Assembly: GCA_022448985.1 (NCBI GenBank)
Contig: JAKVCR010000034.1
Span: forward strand, 1-64,000
Reading direction: 5' to 3'
Origin: Roseibacillus sp.
Lineage (GTDB): Bacteria > Verrucomicrobiota > Verrucomicrobiia > Verrucomicrobiales > Akkermansiaceae
DNA: 64,000 nt
A model generated the notes under the pieces. That model had not been told where the DNA came from. It did no database searches and was given only the letters and a program-made list of their open reading frames with translations. Below, in pieces: positions 20,901 through 30,776 of this stretch. The translations under genes and the position numbers were made by a program. Every line of letters begins with the position of its first letter. Positions within the stretch are counted from its first letter, which is position 1.

Positions 20901-23609
20901 GGGCTCGTCGAGGATGAGGAGCTCGGCCGACTCCTTCCGGTGGGAAAGGGCCTGCATGAGGATTGTGCACAACTTGAGTCGTTGGGCTTCCCCGCCTGAG
21001 AGGGTATTAAGGGGTTGTCCAAGCCGAAGGTAGCCAAGCCCGAGATCCTCAAGGGGTCGCAGGGCCAGGAGGATCCTGGCCTTGAGCCCGGCCTCCTTGG
21101 TAGCGGCCCGCCTGGTGGTCTCCGCTGCTCCCCGTCCGAAGAAGGAGAGTGCCTCAGTGACAGTGAGGTTAAGGACCTCGGCGATGGTTTGGCCTTCGAA
21201 GCGAATCTCAAGGGCGGATTGGTTATAGCGTGAGCCGTTGCATTCGGGACAGGTGAGATAGAGATCGGAGAGAAACTGCATCTCGACCTTTTCGAAGCCG
21301 TTGCCTCCGCAACGTTCACAGCGGCCAGCACCGGAATTGAAGGAAAAGTATCCCGGGTTCAGGGCCGCGAGTTGGCTATCCGGGCTTCTGGCGAAGAGTT
21401 GGCGCACGAGATCGAAGGCGCCCAGATAGACGACAGGGGTGGAACGCGGCGTGCGGGAAAGTGGACTCTGGTCCACGATTTTAACATCGTTGAGCTGCTC
21501 GGTTCCGGTGAGGGAGCGCAGGGGTGCCGGTTCGTCCTGACTCTCAATGTGCAGGGCAGCAGCCAGGTTCCGGTAGAGGATATCGTGGACCAGGGTCGAC
21601 TTGCCCGATCCGGAGACCCCGGTCACGCAGGCGAACACCCCAAGCGGGATGTCGGTATTCAGCTTGCGGAGATTGTGACGGGTTGCCCCACGAATTCTGA
21701 GAAAACCGGTGGGGGCGCGGCGGATGGAGGGAACGGGAATTGACTGTTTTCCCAGCAGGTAGGGAAGGGTGGAGCTCCGGGGGCAGGTCTTGAGGGAGCT
21801 GGACTGGAAGGCCTGGCGCCTCGTGAGAGCAGCTACGATTTCACCGCCATGTTCTCCCGCTCCCGGGCCGATATCGAGGAGGTGGTCGGCCGCCCGCATG
21901 ACGGCTTCCTCGTGTTCGACCACCAGCAGAGTGTTGCCCTTGTCGCGCAGGCCCTGCATCACGGAGACGAGCGCTCCGATGTCACGGGGGTGGAGGCCCA
22001 CCGTGGGCTCGTCGAGGACGAAGAGCGTGTTGGTGAGTGATGCGCCAAGGCAGCTGGTGAGGTTGACGCGCTCGATCTCGCCGCCAGAGAGGGTGCGGGT
22101 GGCACGGTCAAGGGTAAGGTAACCAAGTCCCACTTCGCAGAGGTAGCGCAGGCGGGTGGTGATCTCGGAGAGAACGAGCTGGGTCGTCTTGTCGATGCGG
22201 GAACTTCGATTTTGGATCTTCGGGGGCAGCTTGAGGATCCATTCGTGAAGATCGGCGACTGGATGTCGCCAGAGATCAGGAAGGGTGTAGCCGTCGACCT
22301 GGAAGCAGAGGGCTTCGGGTTGCAGGCGGGCCCCGCGGCAGCTGCCACAGGTCGTATAAGAACGGTAGCGACTCAGAAAGACGCGGACGTGCATCTTGTA
22401 GGCCCGGCCTTCCATCCACTCAAAGAAGCCCTTCACGCCGTACCATTCGTCATTTTCCCAGGCGTCCTCGGGATTTTCGCGCTCTCCGTAGAGAACCCAG
22501 TTCTGTTCCTCCTCCGTGAGATCACCGAAGGGGCAGTCCAGGTCGAGGCCACGCCGTGTGCCGTGCAGCTCAAGGTCCCGCTGGCACTCCTCCCCACGCT
22601 CGCCCTGGAAGGGCTTCACGCAGCCCTCGCGGATGGTGCGGTAGCGATCGGGAATCGCCTTGGCGAGGTCGATGCCGATGACACGTCCGAAGCCGCGGCA
22701 ATCGGGACAGGCCCCCACCGGATTGTTAAAGGTGAAGAGGGAAGGTGTTGGTGGCCGGGCGGTGAACCCGGTAGCGGGATTAGTCCAGTTAGTGGAGAAG
22801 GATCTGGGGTGACTCCCCTCCTTCGTGTCGGCGATGGAACAGGCCCCCTTGCCCAGATCCAGGGCCCGCTCAAGGGCCTCCAGGAGGCGTTGGCGGTTGG
22901 CCCTTTTGATCATTACGCGATCCTGGATGACGTGAACCTGAGAAGGGAGGAGGGCAAAGCCTGCTTCCTCCGGAGAGTCGGTCCGGATCACCCGGCCGTT
23001 GAGGTGGATCCGGAGGTAGCCCTGTTGCTGGAGAAAGGCGAAGAACTCCTCCAGCTCGGTCTCGGGAGGCACGGGAACGGGGAAGAGGACCAGGGCCGGC
23101 TGATCCGGAAGGCTCTCGAAACAGCAGGCGGAGATGGAATCGCTGGTGTCGGGCCGGATGAGATCTCCGTTGGAGGGATCGATGGCATGGGCACAGCGGG
23201 CATAGAGCAACTTGAGGTAGTCATTGAGCTCGGTGATGGTGCCCACCGTCGAGCGGGTGGTGCGCACGTTGTTCTTCTGCTCGATTGCGATGGCGGGGGG
23301 GATGCCTTCGATGCGATCGACGGCCGGCTTGTCCATGCGGTCAAAGAACTGGCGCACGTAGGGCGAAAAGGTCTCCACGTAGCGGCGCTGGCCTTCCGCG
23401 TAGAGGGTCTGGAAAGCGAGGGAGGATTTGCCGGAACCGGAAGGGCCAGTCACCACCGTGAGCTTGCCGAGGGGGATGTCGAGATCCAGCCCCCTGAGGT
23501 TATTCTGGCGCGCTCCCCGGACGACGATTGTCTCCCCCTGCTTCTCCTTCCGGGACCCGGGGCGACGGCGAGCTTGGGCAGCGGCGGTGCGTTTCTTGGC
23601 CGGCGGCAC
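17979..23609 (-). CDS. uvrA: Double-length UvrA-like excinuclease ABC subunit with four ATPase sites
   Basis: UvrA finds bulky DNA lesions and loads UvrB. A normal UvrA has about 940 residues and two ABC ATPase modules; this one has 1876 and four. P-loops appear near residue 56 ([12 protein letters not shown]), 668 ([13 protein letters not shown]), 1040 ([12 protein letters not shown]) and 1576 ([11 protein letters not shown]). Each is paired with an ABC signature: [10 protein letters not shown] near 506, and TLSGGEAQR near 868, 1413 and 1753. Walker B motifs read [36 protein letters not shown] and [12 protein letters not shown]. Several CxxC zinc-finger pairs ([38 protein letters not shown]) lie between. 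So it is two UvrA units fused head to tail. The GTG at 23609 is the only start after an upstream in-frame stop. It is transcribed alone. Confidence 0.9.
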   Translation of the reverse strand: MPPAKKRTAAAQARRRPGSRKEKQGETIVVRGARQNNLRGLDLDIPLGKLTVVTGPSGSGKSSLAFQTLYAEGQRRYVETFSPYVRQFFDRMDKPAVDRIEGIPPAIAIEQKNNVRTTRSTVGTITELNDYLKLLYARCAHAIDPSNGDLIRPDTSDSISACCFESLPDQPALVLFPVPVPPETELEEFFAFLQQQGYLRIHLNGRVIRTDSPEEAGFALLPSQVHVIQDRVMIKRANRQRLLEALERALDLGKGACSIADTKEGSHPRSFSTNWTNPATGFTARPPTPSLFTFNNPVGACPDCRGFGRVIGIDLAKAIPDRYRTIREGCVKPFQGERGEECQRDLELHGTRRGLDLDCPFGDLTEEEQNWVLYGERENPEDAWENDEWYGVKGFFEWMEGRAYKMHVRVFLSRYRSYTTCGSCRGARLQPEALCFQVDGYTLPDLWRHPVADLHEWILKLPPKIQNRSSRIDKTTQLVLSEITTRLRYLCEVGLGYLTLDRATRTLSGGEIERVNLTSCLGASLTNTLFVLDEPTVGLHPRDIGALVSVMQGLRDKGNTLLVVEHEEAVMRAADHLLDIGPGAGEHGGEIVAALTRRQAFQSSSLKTCPRSSTLPYLLGKQSIPVPSIRRAPTGFLRIRGATRHNLRKLNTDIPLGVFACVTGVSGSGKSTLVHDILYRNLAAALHIESQDEPAPLRSLTGTEQLNDVKIVDQSPLSRTPRSTPVVYLGAFDLVRQLFARSPDSQLAALNPGYFSFNSGAGRCERCGGNGFEKVEMQFLSDLYLTCPECNGSRYNQSALEIRFEGQTIAEVLNLTVTEALSFFGRGAAETTRRAATKEAGLKARILLALRPLEDLGLGYLRLGQPLNTLSGGEAQRLKLCTILMQALSHRKESAELLILDEPTTGLHFGDIEKLLIVFQRLVDAGHSLLVIEHNLDVIKCADYMIDVGPGAGADGGRIVATGTPEEIITTNTETARYLAPLLDQKANPATKSSSSNQLSEQAPGPGSRIEKAIQISGAREHNLKNIEVTIPRNKFVVVTGLSGSGKSTLAFDIIFAEGQRRFLDSMSPYARQFAEQLEKPDIDCIVGLPPTVAIEQRISQGGGKSTVATVTEVYHFLRLLYAKLGIQHCPESGEPVVPQTEDAIVEAIRAELKKGPVDILAPVVRGRKGFHTDIAAWAGRQGYSRLLVDNQWREVEGFERLERFKEHDIDVLVLHFSKRSIRLSDLREAVGKALQLGKGTLRMLNSDNCLRPFSKARVSPVTGRSFEAPDPAHFSFNSPRGWCKTCRGHGEIASARRRFNSRKSTPYNSITEAEIEFDRKLDRTAEEELVACPDCGGARLNEVARAIRVQDLAIQDITLLPVTEAAATLQDFIFTGREATIARDILPEIAQRLHFLEEVGLGYLQLNRSSKTLSGGEAQRIRLAAQLGSNLRGVLYVLDEPTIGLHPRDNDKLLNTLEALRGKGNSLLVVEHDDETMARAGHIIDLGPGAGRHGGEVVASGPLGKIRKLKKSITGHALAHPLVHPVRGERRPLPKAAARTGWLRVKGCTLNNLNNIEARIPLQRLTVITGISGCGKSSLMRGTIGELFKRQAKKSWKAASGIKSIRHCYEVDQSPIGKTSRSCPATYVKIFDDIRKLFAQLPEARLRGFDASRFSFNNSSGQCPECRGNGRIKLEMDFLPTTWTHCDGCNGKRYNPATLEIRYNGRSIGDVLAMTIDEAADFFSAHGKLHRTLSLLKDTGLGYLQIGQPSPTLSGGEAQRIKLVTELTRGRISRTAVKTRAPQANLYLIEEPSIGLHLEDVKKLIDVLHRLVDEGHTVVVVEHHTGIMAEADNIIDMGPEAGHAGGRIVVQGPPEKILKSKTSRTAPFLRRVLPS

Positions 23610-23746
23610 GTGCTGAGCTTAGAGAGCGGGGAGGGCTTGGCCAGTTTCATTGGCCGGGGGCAATCCCGCTAGTCCTGTGGGGAACGTGAAACAGGTGGAT
23701 CAGAGACCTTCTTCTGAGGAGACACGGTCAGGAGGGGCCTGTGGCC

Positions 23747-26407
23747 TCACTCCTGGTCCTCATCGTCACGGGCCTTCTGCTGTCCGTCAGGGACGTCGGG
23801 GAATTCGCCGCGAAGGATGGCGAGAAAGTAGGCCTTCTCGGCAACCGCCTCCTTCTCGCGGGCAAGGTAAGCCGCTCCCTCGCGGTCTCCCTGTGCCTGA
23901 CGGCGCCTGACCTCCTTGCCGACCTGGTCGCGGTAGCGGTCCTGGGCGTCTTCAAACTCGATTTCGTATTCGCCCCAGAGCTCCTTCTGCTTGGCGAGGG
24001 CCTTGTCGTGTTTCTTTTCGAGGTCGCCCCTGACCCATCTAGGCAAGTCAAGGTCAGCGGGAAGCTCGCCTTTCTCCTTCATGCCTTCGGTTATGCCATC
24101 AATGTACTTCTCAGCTTCCCGGCTGAAGCGGCGGGCGGCGCTCGTCGAGCTTTCCATGTCGTCGATAAAATCCCCGAGATTCTTGTCGTGGCGTCGCTTC
24201 CAGCGGTCATGGGAAACCTCTTCCTGGTCGCGAAAGAGCTGGCGCAACCTGACCAGCCAGTCCTCGGCCCCGGCTGGCCGATTCTTTTCACCAGCTTCCG
24301 GCATATTCCGACGGGAAGGGGCCGACCACTCCACAAGGAAGTAGCTGGCCTCCTTGGGCTCCCCGGCCACGTTCTTGTAACCGAACTCGCTTTCCTCCCC
24401 GCGCCAGAGTTGCAGGGCTTTTTGTGGGCTCGTTCCCTTGCCGGGCTGACCGGGAGCCCAGGTCACGAACTCAAAACGTTCGCCGGTTACAAAGGTCCAG
24501 ACCGGGGTAGCCACGCCTTTCTGCCAGCCCCCGACCCAGCACCCGTCTCCTGTTCCCAGCAATTCCTCCATGGATTCAATGATCCGGCTCGCTTCTTCCT
24601 GGGTGGAAGGAACCGCGAGGTGTCCCCCGGCAGTCTCGGCCCGGCTGCGGGCCTCCTCCCAGGAGATTGAGGCAGGGACCACAAGGAAGCGCGAACCATT
24701 GATGTTCTGTGTTCCGGCTGGAAAGGCGGGCTGTTTGGCCTTGAGAGAGGCGGGGACCCGCTCAAGTTGCCGGGCAAGTGATCCCGTGTTGCCATCCTTG
24801 GTCCACTGCAGCAGGAAGGGGAGGTTGCGCGAAGCGGCGAGGTCGTCCAGCGATTGGTCGGGAAGGAGGGCCGCGTAGTCCTGTCCCCCGTCGCTGGAGC
24901 TGCTTTCATCTGGCTGGCCCGCGGCCCAGAGATCCTTCGTGGGGGCTTCCCCGCTGACCCAGTACCACTTCCCTTCCATGCCGGAGTCCGACAGACCAAT
25001 CCAGGAGGGGCTACTGATTTTCAGCTCAGAAACAGCCCAGGCGAGATCCTCCTTGCTCTCCAGTGCTGCCAGCTGGGCCCCGTGGGCCTCTGCGAAGAGA
25101 GAGGCGGATTGCCAGGGGCGGGCCTTGTTTACGAGGAGAAAGTGAGAGTCTCCCCGCGTGACGGTCCCCTTGGGAAGCTCGGACAGATCACCCGCCTTCA
25201 AATTGGCTTGGAGCCGGGTGAGGGCCTGGCTGGTGCTTTCGACGGGCTTGGGTTTGGGAGGTTCGGGCTTGGGTTCGGGTTTTTTCTCTTCCTTTGGAGT
25301 TTCCGCAATGACGGGAGGTTTGGGCTTGGGCTTCGGTATGGGCTTGGAGACGGGCTCCTCGACAGGGGGGGAGGTCCCACGGGACTCCTTGTTTTCTTCC
25401 TTTCCGGAGCCGCCAATCAGAATGAAGCCGAGGACCCCGAGGACCCCGAGGACGACGAGGATGCCGACCACCGGGACCGATTGGGACTTTGCCGGGGGAG
25501 TTGCGAGGGCGGGGGTGGCCGCCCGCACTCCGATTGGGGTAGCCCCGGGAACGGGCGCCGCAGCCGCGGGGGTCTTGGGTTTGCGCAGGACCGGCTTCTT
25601 GAGCTTTTCCCCCAGCTGGTCCAGGGCCTTGGCCAGTTCCTCGGCGTTGGAGTAGCGCATTCCCGCGGAGGGATGCGTCGCACGCCGGATGATGGGATCA
25701 AACTCCGGGCTGCATTGACCTACTGCCGATGGTGGTTGCCAGGGCTCGGAGGGAACCTGGGCGGTGAGCAGTTCGTAGAGCAGAACGCCCACTGCAAAGA
25801 TGTCCGCCCGCTGGTCAACGGCGCCGGGGTTGTTGACAACTTCCGGCGCGCTGTAGCCAGGGGTCCCCCATACGATCTCATCCGGGTTGTGTCCCTCCCC
25901 CACCGGGCGAGCCAGCCCGAAGTCCCCGATTTTAGGAACAGCTTCCGGTCCGAGGAGAATATTGCCCGGTTTGATGTCACGGTGCAGGATGCCGTGCTGG
26001 TGAGCATGGGCCAGCCCGTGTGAAATGCCGGCCACCAGGCGGGCGGCTTCACTCTGGTCAATGGCCCTGCCGTGGGCGGAATGGTGGAGGGACTTTCCCT
26101 CTACCAGTTCCATGATGATATAGAGCATCCCGTCCGCATCCCCGAAGTCGTAGACCGCGATCAGGTTGGGATGGTTGAGGCGGGCCATTGATTTGGCTTC
26201 AGACTCGAAGCTGGCCCGGAATTGCGGGTCGGCACCAAATTGGCGAGGCAGGATCTTGATTGCAACAGGGCGATCGAGGGAAACCTGCCGGGCCGCGTAG
26301 ACCGCTCCCATTCCTCCCTGGGCGATGAACGCAGTGATCTCGTAAGCCGGGAAGTGCGGCTGAAGCTCCTCGATACTGGGAGCGTGGAATTCGAGATCAA
26401 TGGACAT
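23747..26407 (-). CDS. Transmembrane Ser/Thr protein kinase with two C-type-lectin-like domains
   Basis: The 886-residue product begins with a Hanks-type kinase domain (about 23-280): GGMGAVYAAR glycine loop, VAIKIL Lys, HRDIKPGNILL catalytic loop, IGDFGLA and GTPGYSAPEVV. All catalytic residues are present. A linker rich in Ala, Pro and Lys surrounds one membrane helix near 311-334 (VVGILVVLGVLGVLGFILI). The outer part has two regions like C-type lectin folds (about 405-540 and 560-690) with segments such as SWIGLSDSGMEGKWYW and GCWVGGW...PVWTFVTGERF. They lack the usual disulfide Cys, so sugar binding is uncertain. The C-terminal 190 residues are charged and helical. It is a paralogue of the gene directly upstream (26533-29289) and probably co-transcribed. 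Confidence 0.85.
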   Translation of the reverse strand: MSIDLEFHAPSIEELQPHFPAYEITAFIAQGGMGAVYAARQVSLDRPVAIKILPRQFGADPQFRASFESEAKSMARLNHPNLIAVYDFGDADGMLYIIMELVEGKSLHHSAHGRAIDQSEAARLVAGISHGLAHAHQHGILHRDIKPGNILLGPEAVPKIGDFGLARPVGEGHNPDEIVWGTPGYSAPEVVNNPGAVDQRADIFAVGVLLYELLTAQVPSEPWQPPSAVGQCSPEFDPIIRRATHPSAGMRYSNAEELAKALDQLGEKLKKPVLRKPKTPAAAAPVPGATPIGVRAATPALATPPAKSQSVPVVGILVVLGVLGVLGFILIGGSGKEENKESRGTSPPVEEPVSKPIPKPKPKPPVIAETPKEEKKPEPKPEPPKPKPVESTSQALTRLQANLKAGDLSELPKGTVTRGDSHFLLVNKARPWQSASLFAEAHGAQLAALESKEDLAWAVSELKISSPSWIGLSDSGMEGKWYWVSGEAPTKDLWAAGQPDESSSSDGGQDYAALLPDQSLDDLAASRNLPFLLQWTKDGNTGSLARQLERVPASLKAKQPAFPAGTQNINGSRFLVVPASISWEEARSRAETAGGHLAVPSTQEEASRIIESMEELLGTGDGCWVGGWQKGVATPVWTFVTGERFEFVTWAPGQPGKGTSPQKALQLWRGEESEFGYKNVAGEPKEASYFLVEWSAPSRRNMPEAGEKNRPAGAEDWLVRLRQLFRDQEEVSHDRWKRRHDKNLGDFIDDMESSTSAARRFSREAEKYIDGITEGMKEKGELPADLDLPRWVRGDLEKKHDKALAKQKELWGEYEIEFEDAQDRYRDQVGKEVRRRQAQGDREGAAYLAREKEAVAEKAYFLAILRGEFPDVPDGQQKARDDEDQE

Positions 26408-26532
26408 GGAGGAGTGAACACGTCATTATGCCCTTCGTTGCGTGCAGACGCAAGCGCGGGAACCGGACTTGCGGGGATGGGTAAAGGGCGTTCCGGGCCT
26501 CTGGGCAGACCACTTCCAGGAAATTTTGTGTC

Positions 26533-29289
26533 TCAGGGGGTTTTCGCGGGAGGGTCCAAGCTGCCGAGGATGCCGGAGCCAAGGTGTTCAAGGAAGGTTC
26601 GTCCGGACTCGCCACAGGCGTCGATCTCGTTCTGGATCGCGCGCATTTCGTTGGCTTTACCCCCGTCCTCGGCGGCGTCCCTCTTGGGCTGCAGGCTCCC
26701 GATGTAGTCCAGGCGAATCCGGTTGGCCTGGGTTTCCAGGGAGGTCTTGAGGGCCTGCTGGGACTGGAGGTGCCTCCTGACGACATCGACCCCGCGGGGC
26801 GTAAGGGTAAGCTTGCTGATTTCAGTCATCCCGATTGCGATCGATCCGTCGGGCCTTACCTTTGCCTTGATCCGGTTGACGACGGGGGCGTAGATGCGTT
26901 CATCGTTGTCCCGGAGGCCACGGTGCCAGAAGTTGAGGTCCGACTTCAGCCCCTTGCCATTCTCGAGAAGCTTTTCGGCGAACTTCGCTTCGTAAATCTG
27001 TACCTTCTTCTGGGTCGCCGTGCGCAGGTTGGCCCAGTCTCCGGCCCCGGGGGTGATAGCGACCGGTCTGGTATTGCCCCGGTCCTTGCTCCATTCGATC
27101 ACAAAGGCCGGGGCGGCTTCCTCATCCCCGGGGTTTGCATCATCCCAACCTCCGTTATCCCCGGCTATCAGTCTCACCGCGCTGTCGGCTTCCTTTGTCC
27201 CGTCGGGCGAGTTGGGCGCCCAGGAGTTGAAGGTCCAGGGTTCGCCAGTGATCCATGTCCAGGAACGGCCGTTGTGGCGGCCTCCGAGCCAGGCCCCGGA
27301 ATTCTCGTCGAGGTTAGAGTTGATCAGGTTCCGGAGGTAGGTGCCCTCCTGCGGTTCACTGGGAACCGCGAGGTGTCCGTGGGCAGCTTGTGCCACGGCG
27401 TTGGCATCCTCCCAGGTTCCTGCCTTCTCGATCACGAGATAACGGCGGTTTTCGAAGGAGAGCACTCCTGGAGGATAGATTGGATCGGGGGTATCGAGGG
27501 TGGCCTTGAGGCGATTGAGCTGGACCTTCAGCGTCCCGGGATTGCTGCCGTCATTACGCCATTGGATGAAGAAGGGGAATTTCTGACCCCCAGGCTGGGC
27601 ACGGATGGATCCCAAGTCGCTCAGGGTGGCGGTATTTCCGGTGGTGGTGGAGGGCTTGCGCACGGTCCAGGGGGAGCCGTCGACCCAACCCCATGCCGTT
27701 CGTCCGGTGGCGCCTCCCCCGAGCCAGATCGTGGTGCTACCGGGAATTTTGGAGGTGAGCCATTTCTGTTCGCCCTCGTTGAGGCAGGTTGCAAGGTGGC
27801 CTCCGTATTCTTCCGCGTAGGCAGCTGCCCGTTGCCAACTGAGCTGGCTTTCCACGAAGAAGAAGCGGCTGGTTCCGCGCACCAGGGTGCCGGGGGGATA
27901 CTCGGGGCGCTCCTCTCCGGAGGTGAGCGCGGGTTTCAGGCGCTCCAGCGCTTCCATGGGGGTTTCCGGTTCCGGTTCCGGTTCCGGGATCACGGGGGGA
28001 TTCTTCGCGATGGAGGCTTCCAGGGCTGCGCGCCTTTCACGGTTCTTTTTCTCGGTGAGCAACCGCTGGATTTCCTCCTGCTTGGCAAGATCCTCGGCCT
28101 CTTGTAGCTTCTCTTTCTGGTCGGCGTTTTTGTCTTTCTGGTCCTGGTAGAGGTAGTTCATCCCATAGATGGCAGCCAGCAGGAGGACAATGATGACGAG
28201 GTTGCGCAGGAGGGACCAGTTGGTCCCGATCTTGATCTGGACCTCGGGGGCGGCCGGAGCGGGAGCCGTTGGCGGATCCGCTACGGGGGCCGGGCTGGCG
28301 GCTGGTCCGGTGGGAGTCACGGCTACGGGGGCCGGGCTGGTTGCCGGTCCGGTGGGAGTCACGGCTGCGGGGGCCGGGCTGGTTGCCGGTCCGGTGCGCG
28401 CTACGGCTACGGGGGCAGCGGGCTCGGGGGGCGGGCTGGGCGCCGTGGCCGGGGGTGTAGCCATGATACTGGGCACCTGCTTTTCGAGGGCATCGCGGAG
28501 CTGCTTCAGGTCCTTGGCCATTGCTTCGCCGTCGGCAAAGCGCAGCATGGGGGAGGGGTGGGTGGCCCGGCGCACAATCTTGTCGAAACGTGGGTCGACA
28601 TCCTCGATCTGCGAGGCGGGGACGTAGCTCTTCTCGGGAACCTTGCCGGTGAGGAGTTCGTAGAGAATGACCCCGGTAGAGAAAATGTCGGAACGGGTAT
28701 CGACCGCACTGGGTCTCTTGATCACCTCCGGGGCGGTGTAATCAGGGGTTCCGAAGATGATGCCTTCTCCCTCGCTCTCCTCGGCAAAGCGCGCCAGGCC
28801 GAAGTCCCCGATCTTGGGACGTTTTTTCCCGTCCAGGAGGATATTGGCAGGTTTGATGTCGCGGTGGAGAATGCCCGCCTCGTGGGCGTGCGCGAGACCT
28901 TCGCAGATCCCGGTCACCAGGCGGGCGACCTCCTTCTGCTCGATGGCCTTGCCGTGGGCGGAGTGATGGAGCGATTTGCCGTCCACGAATTCCATCACGA
29001 TATAAGGCATGTGGTCGACTTCGCCGAAGTCGTAGACGCTGATGAGATTTGGGTGGTTCAGCTTGGCCATGGCTTTGGCCTCATCCTCGAACCGCTTGCG
29101 GAACGCCTCGTCTTCCCCGAACTCGCGCGGGAGAATCTTGATCGCCACGTCGCGCTCCAGGGACTTCTGGTGGGCCTTGTAGACTGCTCCCATTCCCCCC
29201 TTCGCGATGAAAGCCAGCACATCGTAGGCCGGGAGGAGCTCGTGAAGCTCCTCGGGGCTGGGAGCCTCGAACTGCGGTGGGATGGACAT
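26533..29289 (-). CDS. Transmembrane Ser/Thr protein kinase with two C-type-lectin-like domains (paralogue)
   Basis: The 918-residue product has the same plan as its downstream neighbour: an active-looking kinase (about 22-275; GGMGAVYKAH, VAIKIL, HRDIKPANILL, IGDFGLA, GTPDYTAPEV), a linker with a 14-residue repeat (see 28281-28406), a membrane helix near 358-378 (LLRNLVIIVLLLAAIYGM), a short charged helix, two lectin-like regions (about 465-600 and 620-750), and a helical C-terminus. The second lectin region keeps likely calcium-site wording: FNSWAPNSPDG and GGWDDANPGD resemble the EPN and WND motifs. The N-terminal 12 residues (EAPSPEELHELLPAYD) match the paralogue, showing duplication of the whole gene. 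The natural role is probably sensing a surface or polysaccharide ligand and phosphorylating cytoplasmic targets. Confidence 0.87.
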   Translation of the reverse strand: MSIPPQFEAPSPEELHELLPAYDVLAFIAKGGMGAVYKAHQKSLERDVAIKILPREFGEDEAFRKRFEDEAKAMAKLNHPNLISVYDFGEVDHMPYIVMEFVDGKSLHHSAHGKAIEQKEVARLVTGICEGLAHAHEAGILHRDIKPANILLDGKKRPKIGDFGLARFAEESEGEGIIFGTPDYTAPEVIKRPSAVDTRSDIFSTGVILYELLTGKVPEKSYVPASQIEDVDPRFDKIVRRATHPSPMLRFADGEAMAKDLKQLRDALEKQVPSIMATPPATAPSPPPEPAAPVAVARTGPATSPAPAAVTPTGPATSPAPVAVTPTGPAASPAPVADPPTAPAPAAPEVQIKIGTNWSLLRNLVIIVLLLAAIYGMNYLYQDQKDKNADQKEKLQEAEDLAKQEEIQRLLTEKKNRERRAALEASIAKNPPVIPEPEPEPETPMEALERLKPALTSGEERPEYPPGTLVRGTSRFFFVESQLSWQRAAAYAEEYGGHLATCLNEGEQKWLTSKIPGSTTIWLGGGATGRTAWGWVDGSPWTVRKPSTTTGNTATLSDLGSIRAQPGGQKFPFFIQWRNDGSNPGTLKVQLNRLKATLDTPDPIYPPGVLSFENRRYLVIEKAGTWEDANAVAQAAHGHLAVPSEPQEGTYLRNLINSNLDENSGAWLGGRHNGRSWTWITGEPWTFNSWAPNSPDGTKEADSAVRLIAGDNGGWDDANPGDEEAAPAFVIEWSKDRGNTRPVAITPGAGDWANLRTATQKKVQIYEAKFAEKLLENGKGLKSDLNFWHRGLRDNDERIYAPVVNRIKAKVRPDGSIAIGMTEISKLTLTPRGVDVVRRHLQSQQALKTSLETQANRIRLDYIGSLQPKRDAAEDGGKANEMRAIQNEIDACGESGRTFLEHLGSGILGSLDPPAKTP
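28281..28406. repeat. Three tandem 42-base repeats inside the kinase linker
   Basis: Units run 28281-28322, 28323-28364 and 28365-28406, with few mismatches, and a partial fourth follows. Each encodes 14 residues of the type TGPATSPAPVAV on the minus strand. The repeat is in frame, lies between the kinase domain and the membrane helix, and should form an extended Pro/Ala-rich linker whose length may vary between strains. Confidence 0.85.
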
Positions 29290-29391
29290 TGCGCTGGCGT
29301 TGTGAGAAAGCGCTGGGCAGAAGCGTTTCTCGTAAGGAAGATGTGCCTGAATTCGTGAAAAGAAAAGCCATCAGTGACCTCTTTCCGTGGT

Positions 29392-29772
29392 ATGAATGAG
29401 GCTGCGATCTGGGCGGAAATGGGGGACGAGGGCTTCCGCCAGCTGGTTACGGCCTTCTATCGGCGCATTCCCGCAGACGACCTGCTGGGGCCCATGTACC
29501 CGGCCCAGGACCTGGCGGGAGCGGAGGAACGTCTGTATCTCTTTTTGTGCTTCCGGCTGGGCGGGGATACCCGCTACCAGGAACAGCGGGGCCATCCCCG
29601 CCTTCGCATGCGCCACATGCCCTTCCGGATCGGGGTGGCGGAGCGGGATCGCTGGCTCCAGCTCATGGGCGAGGCCATGACCGAATGTGAGGTGGGAGCA
29701 GAGGTGCGTTCGGAACTGGAACCCTTCTTTGCCCAGGTGGCGGACTTCATGCGTAACCAGGAGCCCACCTGA
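29392..29772 (+). CDS. glbO: Truncated haemoglobin, group II (GlbO type)
   Basis: The 126-residue product fits the group II truncated globins: an N-terminal helix followed by LVTAFYRRIPADDLLGPMYP, the stretch LYLFLCFRLGGDTRYQEQRG, and HPRLRMRHMPFRIG, which holds the proximal-side His and the conserved HPxLRxRHxPFxI block. These bind haem and O2, NO or related ligands in the cytoplasm. An in-frame GTG at 29374 would add six residues; the ATG gives the more usual length. It lies divergently from the kinase pair. Confidence 0.9.
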   Translation: MNEAAIWAEMGDEGFRQLVTAFYRRIPADDLLGPMYPAQDLAGAEERLYLFLCFRLGGDTRYQEQRGHPRLRMRHMPFRIGVAERDRWLQLMGEAMTECEVGAEVRSELEPFFAQVADFMRNQEPT

Positions 29773-29797
29773 GCCCCTCCGACGAGCTGCGGAAGCC

Positions 29798-30670
29798 CTA
29801 CCTGATGATAACCGGAGGCGCGGAAGGCTTCTTTTCGGGCTTGGGATTTTCCCGGCGCCGCGGGTTGAAGATGTCGGGGATATCGTCCCGGTTCCAGTTG
29901 TCGCGTCCGAACGGGGAGGTCCGCTTCTCGGGGTTCTGGAAGTGCTCATCCACTACGTCGCGCTCCCTGAGCTGGATGATGGAGTAGAGGGCCTCTTCCA
30001 GCTGGGGGGTGGAGGCGTAGGTGTAGATTTCGCGGTCATCCTTCCGGCGGGAGGCATAAAGGACGTAGCCGATACACTTGTAATTGCCGCGGTAGGATGA
30101 GTCGTTGTCGGAATAGGTGTTGACCTCCCGCCGGAAGGTGACGGTGTGCTTCCCGCCGGCGGCCACCCCGAAGCCCTGTTCCTGCACTCCGAGGATCCGG
30201 TGTTTCCTGGTCTTTCCGAGCGAGCGACCGACCAGAAAATACTTCAGGGAGGTCTCTTCCAGTCCCTTGGCATTGTCGTCATTCTGGAAGTCCACCGAGA
30301 GCTCATAGCTCTGCTGGTAGGACTTGCCCCCGGAGGCGTAACTGGGCCGGGAGCCCTTGGTTGTCTTGCGCACCATGTTCGGGGTGATCCGGAGGGGTGG
30401 GACCTGGTTCGCCAGCCATTTGCGGACGTAGACCTGATCAATTTCGCTCAGGCTTGCAATCTTCACGGTGGCCGTCCGTTTGTTGGTCATCCGCAGGGTA
30501 ACTTCATTCGCGTTGGCGCGGACGATCTCGGCCTCCAGGGTCTTGCCGGCCGCATTGGTGAAGGGCCGGGACCAAGCCGCGGAGGCCGGCAGGAGCACGG
30601 CTGCCGCGAGTAAAAGAGGGAGAAGCTTCACGAGGTCCGGGATTTTACGCGGATTTCTCTGCCCATCCAT
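29798..30670 (-). CDS. Secreted protein with an SHD1-like domain
   Basis: The 290-residue product has a basic N-terminus and a hydrophobic signal segment (LLPLLLAAAVLLPASAAWS). Just after it, RPFTNAAGKTLEAEIV...TVKIASLSEIDQVYVRKWL (about residues 35-87) resembles the SLA1 homology domain 1 found in many secreted Verrucomicrobia and Planctomycetes proteins. The middle (about 90-225) is a beta-rich region of unknown type with repeated Tyr and Ser. The C-terminus is rich in Pro, Arg and Asn. No catalytic motif is visible. It converges on the truncated haemoglobin gene (25 bases between stops). A later in-frame start is possible because the first 15 residues are unusual for a signal peptide. Confidence 0.7.
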   Translation of the reverse strand: MDGQRNPRKIPDLVKLLPLLLAAAVLLPASAAWSRPFTNAAGKTLEAEIVRANANEVTLRMTNKRTATVKIASLSEIDQVYVRKWLANQVPPLRITPNMVRKTTKGSRPSYASGGKSYQQSYELSVDFQNDDNAKGLEETSLKYFLVGRSLGKTRKHRILGVQEQGFGVAAGGKHTVTFRREVNTYSDNDSSYRGNYKCIGYVLYASRRKDDREIYTYASTPQLEEALYSIIQLRERDVVDEHFQNPEKRTSPFGRDNWNRDDIPDIFNPRRRENPKPEKKPSAPPVIIR

Positions 30671-30776
30671 CTAATTCTGGCTTTGGGGGAGGCGGGCACC
30701 TGGGGGACTGTGACATTCAGCGTGCCCCCGCTGGCCAAGCAGCGCTCAAGGCCCTAGGCTCAGGCCAGCGCGATTC

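Noticed and set aside
21372-23672. Several long plus-strand frames, one of 486 codons, opposite uvrA
   Set aside because: They mirror the GC-rich uvrA codons, have no conserved motifs and would overlap the real gene completely.
24854-28107. Plus-strand frames of 389 and 507 codons opposite the two kinases
   Set aside because: Glycine-rich reverse reading of lectin and linker codons; no start signal or family likeness.
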